Origin: SIG672 sp045580325
GTDB lineage: Bacteria > Bacillota > Clostridia > Oscillospirales > CAG-272
Reading direction: 5' to 3'
DNA length: 64,000 nt
Assembly (NCBI GenBank): GCA_045580325.1
Contig: JAZNNR010000005.1
Coordinates: forward strand, 1 to 64,000
The position numbers were made by a program, and so were the translations under genes. The notes under the pieces are model-generated. The model was not told where the DNA came from, made no database searches, and saw only the letters and a list, made by a program, of their open reading frames with translations. This document shows, piece by piece, positions 15,816 to 22,818 of the stretch (within the stretch, counting starts at the first letter, position 1; each line of letters opens with the position of its first letter).

Positions 15816-16787
15816 ATGATGCAAATTAAGTGCGAAATGTGTGGAAGTTCAAATATGGTGAAAGAGGATTCGCTTTATGTGTGCAAGCACTGCGGTATGA
15901 AGTATTCTCCCGAAGAAGCAAAAAAAATGATGGTTGAAATCGAAGGCGCGGTAAAGATTGATGATACTGAAGAACTTTCAAATTTATATGTACTTGCAAG
16001 GCGTGCTAGAGATAACAAGGATACAGACGGAATTTTGAAGTATTATGGCGATATATTAAGAAAGGATCCAATGAGTTGGGAAGCTTCTCTTTTTCTGCTA
16101 GTTTATGATCATACCGAAAGAGTGTTGGCAGAAACTGAGCAATCATGTCAAAAATTTCTTAATGGAATCTCGTCTATTGTCGATTTGGTAAAAGATACCG
16201 TTGAAGATGACGAAGAGCGAAAAAATGCTTATAGCGAAGTATCACGATATACGGTATGGGCTACTGAAAATATTCTTTCCGTAACTCAAAAGTACGAGGA
16301 TATATTTAAGGAAAGGCGCAGTCAGATATTAACTTACTTACACAATATTACATATACGTTTGCTAATCAAATGCAGAATAATTTCCCAAAAGGAGAATAT
16401 GCTGACTCTATAATATTGTGTGCAAAACAAGGCGTGAAGCTTCAAAGTTTAAAAATGAACGCTTATGTACCACTAAACAATGAGGCAGAAAGAAAAACAT
16501 ATTTGGAATGGGTTAGATATATAAAACAATATGATCCACGATATTGGGCTCCTTCAATACCGGGAGTTACCTCACAACAAATAGAATCAGGACATACTAT
16601 AGAAGAAATTGAAGAAGAAAATTTACTACAGGAGGTAAAAGAGCTAGAAGAAAACGAAAAAGCAGAAAAAAAAGCATCAGTTCTCGGATGCGTTGTGGTA
16701 TTAATCCTTTTGATATTAGCATTTTTCTTCGTGAAGTGGGCATTCGGTTGGATTTTGGGAGATATCGGAAAGTGGTTTGGGCTTTAA
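15816..16787 (+). CDS. Zinc-ribbon/TPR protein with C-terminal membrane helix, paralogue 2
   Basis: 323 residues. The first ~60 residues are almost the same as the protein at 14814 (zinc ribbon CEMCG/CKHCG, EEAKKMMVEIEGAVKID), the middle has diverged strongly, and the C-terminal part again has a TSQQIESGHTIEEIE motif followed by one membrane helix (VVVLILLILAFFFVKWAF). CTGGAGG precedes ATG 15816. It is the last gene of the operon; a strong terminator follows within 25 bases. Two tail-anchored copies with variable centres could recognise different partners. Confidence 0.75.
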   Translation: MMQIKCEMCGSSNMVKEDSLYVCKHCGMKYSPEEAKKMMVEIEGAVKIDDTEELSNLYVLARRARDNKDTDGILKYYGDILRKDPMSWEASLFLLVYDHTERVLAETEQSCQKFLNGISSIVDLVKDTVEDDEERKNAYSEVSRYTVWATENILSVTQKYEDIFKERRSQILTYLHNITYTFANQMQNNFPKGEYADSIILCAKQGVKLQSLKMNAYVPLNNEAERKTYLEWVRYIKQYDPRYWAPSIPGVTSQQIESGHTIEEIEEENLLQEVKELEENEKAEKKASVLGCVVVLILLILAFFFVKWAFGWILGDIGKWFGL

Positions 16788-16808
16788 TATTACATACTAC
16801 CTATAATG

Positions 16809-16846
16809 AAAGTGTCGAGGCAGATAGACTCCTCGGCACTTTTTAA
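16809..16846 (+). terminator. Terminator of the seven-gene operon
   Basis: AAAGTGTCGAGG (16809-16820) pairs with CCTCGGCACTTTT (16831-16843) around a 10-base loop, followed by T residues. Clear intrinsic terminator. Confidence 0.88.
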
Positions 16847-16847
16847 T

Positions 16848-16928
16848 ATCATCGCACAAACTAACAAAGAAACCGTAGAATGCATAGAGGAAGGTGAAGA
16901 CCGTCCCGGCGAGGGAAAACACTTCTAA
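16848..16928 (+). other. Short open stretch, possible gene remnant
   Basis: An open frame of about 26 codons without a start ends in TAA at 16926-16928 and reads ...ETVECIEEGEDRPGEGKHF. It lies after the operon terminator and before another terminator, and its codons look more GC-rich than the operon. It may be the 3' end of an island gene cut by insertion of the operon. Weak. Confidence 0.2.
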
Positions 16929-16963
16929 GTTTTAAATAGGTGTGACAACACCTACCATAAAGA

Positions 16964-17016
16964 TAGGGCATGACATACACTGATTTTTCAGTGGTATCGT
17001 CATGCTCTTTTTATTT
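16964..17016 (+). terminator. Long hairpin terminator
   Basis: AGGGCATGAC with ATACACTGA folds onto TCAGTGGTAT and GTCATGCTCT around a TTTT loop, then TTTTTATTT follows. A small preceding hairpin (AGGTGT/ACACCT, ~16938-16954) is also present. It would shield the repeat region to the right from read-through. Confidence 0.7.
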
Positions 17017-17040
17017 GTCTCTTTTCAGCTTAGGGGTGTA

Positions 17041-17556
17041 AATGTAAATAAATTGTTAATTGTCAAAATTTCTTTGCTCAAATCGCAAAAAAAATTGCCC
17101 AATAAAGGATGGAGGGGTTTTTCGGTAAACAAATTGTAAATTCGTAAAAAACATGGTAGTCAAATCGAAAAAAAGTCAGCAATAAAGGATGAGGGTACAT
17201 TTCATTAAGAAAAAGTTTCGTCCAAGCGAAAAAATAGTGTGGAATATATAGTGAGAGCATTTTTTCATCAATCGAGCTTTTATTTGATAAAAGTCGCAAA
17301 TTTTGGGGCTATATAATTGGAGGCTAAAATTTGCTTCGTCCAAAATGTAAAAAAGTCAGTAATAAAAGATAGGCGCACCTTTCCTAAATAATTCAAAAAA
17401 GTGCCTAATAAAGGATAGAGGAATTTTTCCTAAAAACTCAACAAAAGTCAACAATAAAGGATGAGGGCACTTTCCGTAAATAAATTGTAAACTCTCAAAA
17501 AATCCGGCGCTCAAATCCGAAAAAAGTGTGGGATATAAGGTGAGAGGTTGTAAAAA
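17041..17556 (+). repeat. Seven degenerate tandem repeats, candidate iterons/replication origin
   Basis: AT-rich, gene-free block in which a unit of about 45-100 bases recurs. The best conserved core is AAAAAAGTCA-n-CAATAAAGGATGAGGG with cores near 17099, 17180, 17240, 17360, 17406, 17451 and 17528; a second element TAAATAAATTGTAAA recurs near 17045, 17126 and 17476, and TCAAATC-GAAAAAA near 17080, 17160 and 17511. Units are not evenly spaced, and one (17240) is strongly diverged. The block sits immediately upstream of a RepA-like ATPase gene, the usual place for iterons of an element able to replicate after excision. Regulation of the downstream gene is the alternative. Confidence 0.7.
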
Positions 17557-17637
17557 TGACGTTCTCGCTGGCTACCTATTAGAGGGATCTTTTTCTCAAA
17601 GATAAAAATACATCAATAAAACCAAGGAGGTAAACAA

Positions 17638-18618
17638 ATGGACAAACAAATGAAACTGGTCTCGATCTCCGAGATCGAACTGCAAGAGGTGGAGTGGTTG
17701 TGGTATCCGTATATCCCGTTCGGGAAGATCACGATTATCCAAGGCGATCCGGGTGAGGGTAAAACTACGCTCGGGCTCAGGCTTGCGGCGGCGTGCTCAA
17801 ACGGGAGCGGTTTTCCCGGTATGGAAGAGCGACCGCCCATCAGTGTGATCTATCAGACTGCCGAGGATGGTCTCGGCGACACGGTGAAACCGCGACTGAT
17901 GGAAGCGGAGGCAAACGAGAATCTTATCTTCAACATCAGTGAAGAAACCGACGTGCTGACGCTGAAGGACGTGCGCATCGAGGCGGCGATCAAAGCAACG
18001 GGTGCAAGGCTAATGATCTTCGATCCCATCCAAGGCTACGTTGGAGAGGACACCGACATCAACCGTGCAAACGAGATCCGCACCGTGATGCGCGGTATCG
18101 CAAGGATCGCCGAGGAAACGGGTTGCGCGATTGTCTTCGTGGGGCATCTGAACAAGATGAAAGGAACGAACAGCGCATACCGCGGACTTGGTACGATTGA
18201 CTTTCGTGCATCGGCGCGAAGCGTGCTTCTCGTCGGAAGACTTCGCAAGATGCCAAACGTGCGTGTCATCGTTCACGACAAGTCGTCCCTTGCGCCCGAA
18301 GGAAAATCGATGGCGTTCAATCTCGGTAACGAAGAGGGATTCAAGTGGCTCGATGGTTACGACAAGATCACAGCGGACGAGCTTCTCGGCGGCGGTGAAA
18401 CTGAAACGAAGACTGACATGGCAGAGGACTTGATTCTCGATATGCTTTCCTCGGGTGAGTTTGTTCCCGCCTAAAAGATCTTCGAAAAAGCAAAGGAGCT
18501 GGGCATTTCACAGCGCACAGTTAACGAGGCTAAGCTGAAGAACAAAAGCATTGTTACGAAGAAGATCGGCAAGCGTTGGTTTTGGGCGATCCCCGATAGC
18601 GCAGAAGAAACGGCATGA
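17638..18618 (+). pseudogene. RepA-like AAA (RecA-fold) ATPase with an in-frame stop
   Basis: AAGGAGG precedes ATG 17638. The intact N-part (278 residues) is a RecA-fold ATPase of the AAA_25/RepA type: Walker A GDPGEGKTTL (~36-45), IYQTAEDG, Walker B-like LMIFDPIQGY, GHLNKMKG and RSVLLVGR. TAA at 18472-18474 ends this frame, but the same frame continues without break to TGA at 18616 and encodes a further 47 residues, KIFEKAKELGISQRTVNEAK and on, a helix-turn-helix region usual at the C-terminus of these proteins. One base change would restore the reading frame. Either the gene is newly inactivated, or the 278-residue form is functional. Probable role: replication initiation/helicase for the mobile element from the repeats at 17041-17556. 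Confidence 0.75.
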
Positions 18619-18986
18619 AGATTGTAACATTGCAGAGTGTCTCTGTCGCAAGGTTGAAGATTGCAACCTTTGGAAAGATCACGCACAGTGTCACTTGCAT
18701 TGTTGCATTGTTTTCGAGAATTTGCGCAAATTCCCCAAACTTATTTTAGGGCAGGTTAAAGTGCAGGCGACTCACACCCGCACATTCACAGCGAACGGCA
18801 ACAGCCGACCGCAAAAAGTGGCGTAAATAAAGGCTTTTCCGCCTCCGACCGATTTTTCTCGGGTGGCTGGCAAATTTCAAAATCACACGCGAAAAGTGTG
18901 AGCAAACACCCGATTATGGCGGTACGTCCCGCGTTTTTCGGGTGTGAAAGAGAGAAAAATTATCGATTAATTGAAAGGAAGTATTT
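18619..18986. other. Intergenic region without a convincing gene
   Basis: No gene is supported here. Visible items: a segment AAAAAGTGGCGTAAATAAAGG (~18798) that resembles the 17.0-17.6 kb repeat core; CACACGCGAAAAGTGTG and ACACCCGA...TCGGGTGT inverted repeats near 18890-18950, which could form a structured leader for the gene at 18987. A 91-codon open frame from 18551 overlaps the ATPase remnant and lacks a ribosome binding site. Confidence 0.5.
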
Positions 18987-19409
18987 ATGACAAAGACACA
19001 AGAACCGGTAAGAAAAACAGTTTATCTTGAAGAAAAGCTTGTCAGACAAGCAGAAATTCTCTTCGGTGAAGCGGAGGTGGACTCCTTTTCTGCATTCGTG
19101 ACCAAAGCGATTGAGAATTATATCACCAAGCTTGTCATCGACAAGAACGGCGATCTCCTCTCCAAAGAGATCCGTAAGGCCATCCACGAAGAGATCAATC
19201 CCACCAACACCCGCATCTCCAAAGGGCTGTACCGATACGCTATCGAGCTTGATATGCTTGCTCAGATGGTGGCGTATCAGCATGACTTCCGATACGAAGA
19301 GATCGTTGGAATGCGCAAGGAAGCCAACAAGTACGTAGCGCAGATGCGCGGTAAGATCAATGTGGATGAGCTGATCTGCGAGGTGCACGGTGAATACTAC
19401 GACGATTAA
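18987..19409 (+). CDS. Hypothetical island protein, possible ribbon-helix-helix DNA-binding protein
   Basis: 140 residues, preceded by GAAAGGAAG. The N-terminal pattern RKTVYLEEKLVRQAEILFGEAEVDSFSAFVTKAIENYI looks like a short beta strand followed by two helices, as in ribbon-helix-helix proteins related to MobC/Arc, but the match is by shape only. The rest is helical (GLYRYAIELDMLAQMVAYQHDF). It overlaps the in-frame extension of the next gene and sits in the RepA-like ATPase, excisionase, integrase string, so a role in maintenance or transfer of the element is plausible. Confidence 0.65.
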   Translation: MTKTQEPVRKTVYLEEKLVRQAEILFGEAEVDSFSAFVTKAIENYITKLVIDKNGDLLSKEIRKAIHEEINPTNTRISKGLYRYAIELDMLAQMVAYQHDFRYEEIVGMRKEANKYVAQMRGKINVDELICEVHGEYYDD

Positions 19410-19473
19410 AAAGGAGAAATCTATGAGTAAAATGACAGACATTCGTTTCAGATTACAAATTGCAGGAGGTAAT

Positions 19474-19806
19474 ATGCGTATGATCAAGAGAGACGTTTTC
19501 GAATATTTCAAGAAGGAGCCCGACGTGATGCAGGTCAAGGACGTGGTGCGGCTGCTCCATTGCAGCAAGAACACTGTGTACAAGCTGATCCACGAGGGGC
19601 GCATTGACAGCATCAAAATCGGTCGGAACATTCTGATTCCCAAGACCGCGCTGGTGGAAATGATGGTGAACGAAAGATATTATCAAATTATTTGTCCCTA
19701 CAATCCCGATTCTCTCTGGACTATGAAGGAGCGTAACCGTATAATTGCTTCGAACAAGAATTCCAAAACGAAAGGAGGCAAAGGCGTGAATGAAGATTAT
19801 CAATAA
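19474..19806 (+). CDS. Helix-turn-helix protein, excisionase-like
   Basis: The frame has two credible starts: ATG 19423 after AAGGAG and ATG 19474 after GGAGG. I prefer 19474, because the conserved domain begins just after it (MIKRDVFEYFKKEPDVMQVKDVVRLLHCSKNTVYKLIHEGRI...), giving 110 residues; the longer form would be 127. The winged-helix pattern VKDVVRLLHCSKNTVYKLIHEG followed by IGRNILIPKTAL is typical of MerR-like/excisionase DNA-binding domains. It lies directly upstream of the integrase, the standard place for a recombination directionality factor. Confidence 0.8.
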   Translation: MRMIKRDVFEYFKKEPDVMQVKDVVRLLHCSKNTVYKLIHEGRIDSIKIGRNILIPKTALVEMMVNERYYQIICPYNPDSLWTMKERNRIIASNKNSKTKGGKGVNEDYQ

Positions 19807-19875
19807 CCGAAACTTTAACTATCACGCCATCCATTTGTGCTCCGCACAAATGCAAAGTAAGAAAGGAGATAAAGC

Positions 19876-21060
19876 ATGAAAAGAATCACAGGACGGCTCG
19901 CCGAGGACAAAGGCAAATACTATGCGGTGATCAATCTGCCGGCAGTGGACGGCAAGCGCAAGACGAAGTGGCACACGCTGAACCTTGAAGCAAAGAAGGG
20001 CAACAAAAAAGAGGCACAATACCGCCTCAACCAAATTCTTGATAAGTACAACGCGGGTGACGTGCACCTCGCCGAGACGATGACTCACGCCGACCGTGAG
20101 CGCAACCGACTTGCCAACACGAAGATGCTCGACTACCTTGACGAATGGCTGGAGGGGCATCAGCACGACATCGAGCGGGAGACCTACCACCAATACAAGC
20201 GCTATATCGACGGGCGCATCCGCGAATTCTTCACGCCCCTCGACCTCACCGTCAAGGATCTGTCGGGAGATGAGATCAACGAGTTTTACACCTACCTTCG
20301 CAACGCAGGGCTGAAGGGCTCCACCGGTCAACGTTATCACGGCGTGCTCCATAAGGCGTTCAAGGATGCGGTGAAGCGGCGGATCATACCGAGCAATCCC
20401 GTCGACCAAGCCAACCGACCGAGGAAGGAGCAGTTCATCGCCGCCTACTACAACGCCGAGGAGGTGAAGCAACTACTCGAGCTGGTCAAGGACGACGAGA
20501 TCTATATCCCCATCCTCCTTGCCGCTTACTATGGGCTCAGGCGTAGCGAGGTGATCGGGCTGAAGTGGTCGGCGATCGACTTCACCGAAAACACGCTGAC
20601 CGTCCGTCACACCGTCCACTCCACCGAGGAGGGCATCGTCGCCAAGGACAGACTGAAAACGAAATCGTCCTATCGCACGCTGACGCTGGAGCCCTTCGTC
20701 AGAGGCGAACTGCTGAAGCATCGTGAGAAGCAGGAGCAGATGAAAAAGGTGATGCGCTCGGCGTACTCCAAGGAATACACCGATTACGTCTGCGTGGATG
20801 CCCTCGGCAAGCTCTACGATCCCGACTTCGTCACCGGACACTTCGGACAGCTTCTGAAGAAGCATAACCTGAAGAAGATCCGCTTCCACGATCTGCGCCA
20901 CTCCTGCGCCTCGGTGCTCCTTGCACAAGGTGTGCCCATGAAGCAGATCCAGGAATGGCTCGGACATAGCGATATGAGCACAACCGCCAACATCTACAGC
21001 CACCTTGATGCCGTCAGCAAGGCAGATACGGGAGCAGCGATGAGTAAAGCGTTGGGGTGA
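19876..21060 (+). CDS. int: Tyrosine-type site-specific integrase
   Basis: 394 residues, GAAAGGAG before ATG 19876. Domains: N-terminal AP2-like arm-binding domain (~1-60), SAM-like core-binding domain (~75-180) and catalytic domain (~200-385). The active-site set is complete: Arg in YGLRRSEVIGL (~220), Lys in LKTKSSYR (~262), HDLRHSCAS (His ~338, Arg ~341), His in GHSDMS (~361) and Tyr in NIYSHL (~375). Closest in style to the Tn916/phage integrases of Firmicutes. A tRNA-Ser gene lies 830 bases downstream, with its 3' end toward the integrase, which marks it as the probable integration target. It ends in a terminator at 21074. Confidence 0.95.
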   Translation: MKRITGRLAEDKGKYYAVINLPAVDGKRKTKWHTLNLEAKKGNKKEAQYRLNQILDKYNAGDVHLAETMTHADRERNRLANTKMLDYLDEWLEGHQHDIERETYHQYKRYIDGRIREFFTPLDLTVKDLSGDEINEFYTYLRNAGLKGSTGQRYHGVLHKAFKDAVKRRIIPSNPVDQANRPRKEQFIAAYYNAEEVKQLLELVKDDEIYIPILLAAYYGLRRSEVIGLKWSAIDFTENTLTVRHTVHSTEEGIVAKDRLKTKSSYRTLTLEPFVRGELLKHREKQEQMKKVMRSAYSKEYTDYVCVDALGKLYDPDFVTGHFGQLLKKHNLKKIRFHDLRHSCASVLLAQGVPMKQIQEWLGHSDMSTTANIYSHLDAVSKADTGAAMSKALG

Positions 21061-21073
21061 GAGTATAACGAAA

Positions 21074-21107
21074 GGGGGTGACCGAATCGGTCACCCCTTG
21101 TGCTTTA
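21074..21107 (+). terminator. Terminator after the integrase
   Basis: GGGGGTGACCG (21074-21084) pairs with CGGTCACCCC (21088-21097), followed by TTGTGCTTT. The stem is strong, the T-run imperfect. Confidence 0.7.
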
Positions 21108-21130
21108 TACAAATAGAATTTGTCGAATCG

Positions 21131-21811
21131 TTAATATTCAAAAACCAACGGAACATTCTGTGCAGTAAATGCATTCTTTCTTGGTTTAATCGTCACTCGT
21201 TTTGCGCTGACTTGTATATCACCAAGATAGTCTAAGGTCACGGATTCTGGTAAATCCTTTTCGAATAGCATATTATCTTCCGCATCATATACCCTTAAGA
21301 GTGGAAAGAACTTACAGGAATCCAGAAAACGCAAAAATATGATAGCCTTTCGCTTTGTACTGACTTTTTCTTTGAATTTCATTAACATATTCTCGCCTTG
21401 TTCAACTGCTTGTTGAACACAAGCCAGTATATGCATTTCATTAAAGTCTTCCGACTTAAAATGAGTAACGAGGATGGTGCTTATATACCGGATAATATCA
21501 TTCAATGTCTCAGGGCTGTCGAGCTTTTGATATAATTCTTTTTCTATATGGACATTGCAATATCTGTACCACGGATGATACCTATCTACCTTGTCGGATA
21601 AGTCAATGCTTTTGGGAATATCGCAGGTGGTAAAATTGATGTACAAATGGTCAAATTCTCCAAGAGAGAATCCATTCTCACGTAGCTTCATAACCACTCT
21701 ATTCACAACAGCATTTAACTTTTTATCCGCAAAAGATTCTGTAATATATCCATATTCATTTTGAGATTCACTTTTGTACAAGCGAATATCACTGATTATT
21801 TTCTTATTCAC
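21131..21811 (-). CDS. Hypothetical protein between integrase and tRNA-Ser
   Basis: The frame is open to 22039, but that would run through the tRNA gene. GTG at 21811 is a better start, with AAAGGAG about nine bases upstream, giving 226 residues. The protein is soluble, of mixed alpha/beta character, with no membrane segment; recognisable pieces are a central HPWYRYCNVHIEKELYQKL and a beta-rich C-terminal half with YDAEDNMLFEKDLPES. No family recognised. Lying between the integrase and its presumed attachment site, it should be part of the island, and the opposite orientation to the integrase suggests independent expression. Confidence 0.65.
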   Translation of the reverse strand: MNKKIISDIRLYKSESQNEYGYITESFADKKLNAVVNRVVMKLRENGFSLGEFDHLYINFTTCDIPKSIDLSDKVDRYHPWYRYCNVHIEKELYQKLDSPETLNDIIRYISTILVTHFKSEDFNEMHILACVQQAVEQGENMLMKFKEKVSTKRKAIIFLRFLDSCKFFPLLRVYDAEDNMLFEKDLPESVTLDYLGDIQVSAKRVTIKPRKNAFTAQNVPLVFEY

Positions 21812-21850
21812 AAAAGCTGACTCCTTTGACCAAATAATTGATTGCGTTAT

Positions 21851-21885
21851 AAAATTCAAGACCGCAATTCGTGAGAACTGCGGTC
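21851..21885 (-). terminator. Terminator of tRNA-Ser
   Basis: On the minus strand, GACCGCAGTTC and GAATTGCGGTC pair (one G-U) around TCAC, followed by TTGAATTTT, eight bases after the tRNA 3' end. On the plus strand the same hairpin is followed by TTTTT, so it can work in both directions. Confidence 0.75.
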
Positions 21886-21892
21886 TTTTTGG

Positions 21893-21978
21893 CGGAGAGA
21901 GTGGGATTCGAACCCACGTGAGATTGCTCTCAAACTGATTTCGAGTCAGCCCCGTTATGACCACTTCGATATCTCTCC
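21893..21978 (-). tRNA. tRNA-Ser(CGA)
   Basis: 86 bases fold as a class II tRNA: acceptor stem GGAGAGA/TCTCTCC with discriminator G, anticodon stem CTGA/TCAG with loop CTCGAAA (anticodon CGA, reading UCG), a long variable arm (TTTGAGAGCAATCTCA) and T-arm GTGGGTTCGAATCCCAC. CCA is not encoded. Its 3' end faces the integrase gene, as expected for an integration target. Confidence 0.93.
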
Positions 21979-22126
21979 GTATTAAGTTAAGTTTGAATTT
22001 TGCACGGCTTTTGCAAGGCCGATGGTGAAATGCATTCATCCAAAATTCAAGAAAAATGAAGCATTTGGGAGATATTGCGAGAAAGCAAGAGCTTTCGTAG
22101 GTTGCGGAGTGATAAGTTCGGCTACC

Positions 22127-22167
22127 TTTCGAGTCAGACCTGTTACGATTACTCCAATATATCTCTA
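22127..22167 (-). pseudogene. Degenerate copy of the tRNA-Ser 5' half
   Basis: Read on the minus strand, about 30 of 39 aligned bases match tRNA-Ser(CGA) from the acceptor stem to the anticodon loop (shared pieces AGAGATAT, GTAAC/ATAAC, CTGACTCGAAA). The 3' half is missing. It lies 150 bases upstream of the intact tRNA and looks like debris of an old integration or duplication. Confidence 0.6.
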
Positions 22168-22265
22168 TATTTTGGATCTGCGGTTTTGCACCGCGACGAG
22201 TATTATATCATAACAAAAACGATTTTGCAAGTACTTTTTAAAGTTTTTTTATATTTTTTTGAAAA

Positions 22266-22802
22266 TCAGGGAAGTTTTATTACTTGCGGAGTATGCCTGA
22301 GCGCAGGAATCACCTTGCTTCGCAGATCCTCAGTACGAAATCTCAGACTTGTCGTGTTAATGCAAGGATGACAGCCGACGAACTCGCCCGAAAGCACGTC
22401 CTCGTCGATGAGAAGCTTAACCTTGTTGTCTTTGTCATTCATAAGACCGAGAATGCTTACAGAGCCGGGCGTAAGATCGAGAAATTTTTCCATATATTCG
22501 GGCGAGGCAAAAGAGAGTCGGGAAGAGCCGACCTGCGATGAAACGATGCTCGTCTTAAAATTTTTGTGCGCGGGCATCATAAGCAGATAAAAGCTCGTTT
22601 CTTGACGGTTGCAGAGAAAAAGGTTCTTGCATATAGTTGTTCCGATCTCCTTGTCTATCTCACGGCAGGCGACCATTGACATAGCTGCCTCATGATCGAC
22701 TCTCGTGTATTTTACGCCGATCTTATCAAGAAAATCGTAAGAGCGTATTTCTTTTTCAATACGTCCCTCACAGTTTTCGGGTCTTCCGTTGTATATTATC
22801 AT
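22266..22802 (-). CDS. Prolyl-tRNA editing protein, ProX/YbaK family
   Basis: 178 residues of the free-standing INS-like editing domain that hydrolyses mischarged alanyl- or cysteinyl-tRNA-Pro. Family marks: YTRVDHEAAMSMVACREIDKEIGTTICKNLFL with the conserved K in CKNLFL, FYLLMMPAHKNFKT, SRLSFASPEYMEKFLDLTPGSVSILGL and the C-terminal FVGCHPCINTTSLRF. Length is normal. It is the last gene of the minus-strand operon, 16 bases after the DUF4340 gene, although its function has no evident link to the ABC transporter. Confidence 0.9.
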   Translation of the reverse strand: MIIYNGRPENCEGRIEKEIRSYDFLDKIGVKYTRVDHEAAMSMVACREIDKEIGTTICKNLFLCNRQETSFYLLMMPAHKNFKTSIVSSQVGSSRLSFASPEYMEKFLDLTPGSVSILGLMNDKDNKVKLLIDEDVLSGEFVGCHPCINTTSLRFRTEDLRSKVIPALRHTPQVIKLP

Positions 22803-22818
22803 TTTTACCTCTTTTAGA

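Noticed and set aside
17041..17556. CRISPR-like array
   Set aside because: The repeats are degenerate, unevenly spaced and without constant-length unique spacers, and no cas genes are near.
18472..18474. Stop codon recoding in the RepA-like ATPase
   Set aside because: The codon is TAA, and no recoding hairpin or suppressor is visible; a simple nonsense change or sequencing error is more likely.
18960..19643. 227-residue open frame on the minus strand
   Set aside because: Overlaps two well-supported plus-strand genes with ribosome binding sites; the minus frame has none.
21812..22039. Extension of the minus-strand gene at 21131 to ATG 22039
   Set aside because: It would translate through tRNA-Ser; the GTG at 21811 has a proper ribosome binding site.
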